DNA of 64,000 nucleotides from Dioscorea cayenensis subsp. rotundata (Eukaryota; Streptophyta; Magnoliopsida; Dioscoreales; Dioscoreaceae): the NCBI RefSeq assembly GCF_009730915.1, contig NC_052475.1, positions 17,577,430 to 17,641,429 of the forward strand, given 5' to 3'. Positions 63,054 to 64,000 of the stretch are shown here, in pieces; within the stretch, counting starts at the first letter, position 1; each line of letters begins with the position of its first letter. Both the position numbers and the translations under genes were made by a program. The notes beneath the pieces were generated by a model. That model was given only the letters and a program-made list of their open reading frames with translations. It was not told the DNA's origin and did no database searches.

Positions 63054-64000
63054 TTAGGCTAGATAATAGCTCGAGAAGGAGTAATAGGAGATCCTTAGCC
63101 CCGTGGAATACGATCCTCGTGTCTTTGCACGAGGTATTACTTGGCGATCCCGTACACTTGCGGGGAAGCGATCAGTAAACTTGTCATCACCAACTCTAAG
63201 TGTTAACTCCCCACCGTCCATGTTAATAAGAGCCTTGGAAGCACGCAAGAATGGCCTCTCAAGTATCAATGGGACCCCGGCATCCTCATCAACATCCAAC
63301 ACTACAAAATCCACAGGAAATATGTACTTGTCAACTTTCACAAGAATGTCTTCAATGATGCCCCTCGGATGTCTAATTGTTCGGTCAGCCAATTAGAGTG
63401 TTATCCAAGTGGGCCTAGGCTCTTCCAAACCTAGCTTCTGAAAGAAAGTATAAGGCATGATGTTGATGCTAGCCCTTAAATCCGCCTATGCCTTTTCTTC
63501 ACTGAAATTGCCAATGTTGCATGGAATGATGAAGTTTCTGGGTTCTTTTCTCTTGTTCGGCATATTCTTTTGCAACGCCACCAAACATGAAGCATCTAGA
63601 GTCACAGATGCACTCTCCTCTAACTTCCTCTTGTTGGTCAAGTGGTCCTTGAGAAACTTTTCATAGCAAGGCATTTGAGACAATGCCTCCACAAATGGGA
63701 TATTGATGTGTAACTGCTTTAATAAACCCAAAAACTTCTTGTATTGCTCATCATCTTGGTCATTCTTCAACCTTGAAGGGTAAGAGATTCTTGGCCTGTA
63801 AGGTGAGGGTGCCACCTCCTTTTCTTTGGCTCTTTCCTCAACCTCCACAACCTCGAGTGACTCAACATTGGCCTTCTTACTAGGGAGTCTACTATCAACT
63901 TCACGACCACTTCTCAAAGTAATCACCTTCACATGTTCCCTTGGGTTTATCTCCGTGTTGCAAGGCAAACTCCGTTGAGGTATTTAAGAAAGTGACTTCA
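63054..64000 (-). mobile_element. Degenerate Ty3/gypsy retrotransposon fragment (gag C-terminus and protease)
   Basis: Reading the minus strand from 63968, the frame gives the C-terminal gag region seen in plant Ty3/gypsy polyproteins (KVITLRSGREV, LKQLHINIPFVEALSQMPCY, KFLKDHL). An in-frame stop near 63486 and another near 63393 interrupt the link to an aspartic-protease-like region (RHPRGIIEDILVKVDKYIFP, DFVVLD, VPLILERPFLRASKALINMD, ELTLRVGDDKF) at about 63180-63390. The match ends abruptly there; no reverse transcriptase or integrase is visible before the gap. The element runs off the window at 64000. It is a dead partial copy. Confidence 0.8.

Noticed and set aside
1-64000. A gene cluster or novel multi-gene system
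   Set aside because: Neighbouring genes belong to unrelated pathways and show no shared regulation, orientation or domain theme.

Overview
The window is nuclear DNA from a flowering plant. Nearly every gene is split by GT-AG introns, the products are plant-specific (plastid PPR editing factor, full-size ABCG/PDR transporter, Shaker K+ channel with KHA domain, BAH-RRM anti-silencing protein), and gene-poor stretches are AT-rich with (TA)n runs, LINE debris and a Ty3/gypsy fragment. The very GC-rich, intronless F-box gene inside AT-rich DNA is typical of monocots, so a non-grass monocot is my best guess; this is inference. A run of exactly 1000 N (61420-62419) shows a draft scaffold.

Layout. 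581-3097 (-) is a CRR21-like PPR gene whose E+ domain is cut by an in-frame TAG. 5318-11665 (-) is a complete 22-exon full-size ABCG/PDR transporter (1423 aa). 11740-16530 is AT-rich spacer. 16537-17703 (-) is an intronless F-box gene. 18607-20242 (-) is a V-ATPase c'' (VMA16) pseudogene that kept its introns. 21005-23686 holds a 5'-truncated LINE interrupted by a 908-bp hAT-type MITE. 23.7-29.7 kb is repeat-rich spacer with a tandemly duplicated MITE-like element.

29695-33958 (+) is a 7-exon alpha/beta hydrolase (652 aa). 37664-43184 (+) is an ASI1-like BAH-RRM gene (11 coding exons, 529 aa) whose first coding intron carries an antisense, catalytically dead RTE-type LINE. 44251-48498 (-) is a STRAP-like WD40 protein (7 exons, 344 aa). 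50300-53625 (-) is a small membrane protein with a thrombospondin type-1-like module (5 exons, 262 aa). 54433-59238 (-) is an AKT1-type inward-rectifying K+ channel (11 exons, 892 aa). After the assembly gap the window ends in a degenerate Ty3/gypsy gag-protease fragment.

The six spliced models were assembled by hand from splice consensus and protein continuity. In each, the exon lengths sum to a multiple of three and the read-out is colinear with the family, which is the main support for the coordinates. These are unlinked housekeeping, transport and gene-regulation genes; I see no operon-like or biosynthetic cluster. The observations most worth following are the nonsense codon in the editing factor, the decayed V-ATPase subunit, the LINE inside the intron of a gene whose family controls transposon-containing introns, two GC-AG introns, and the TSP1-like plant membrane protein.
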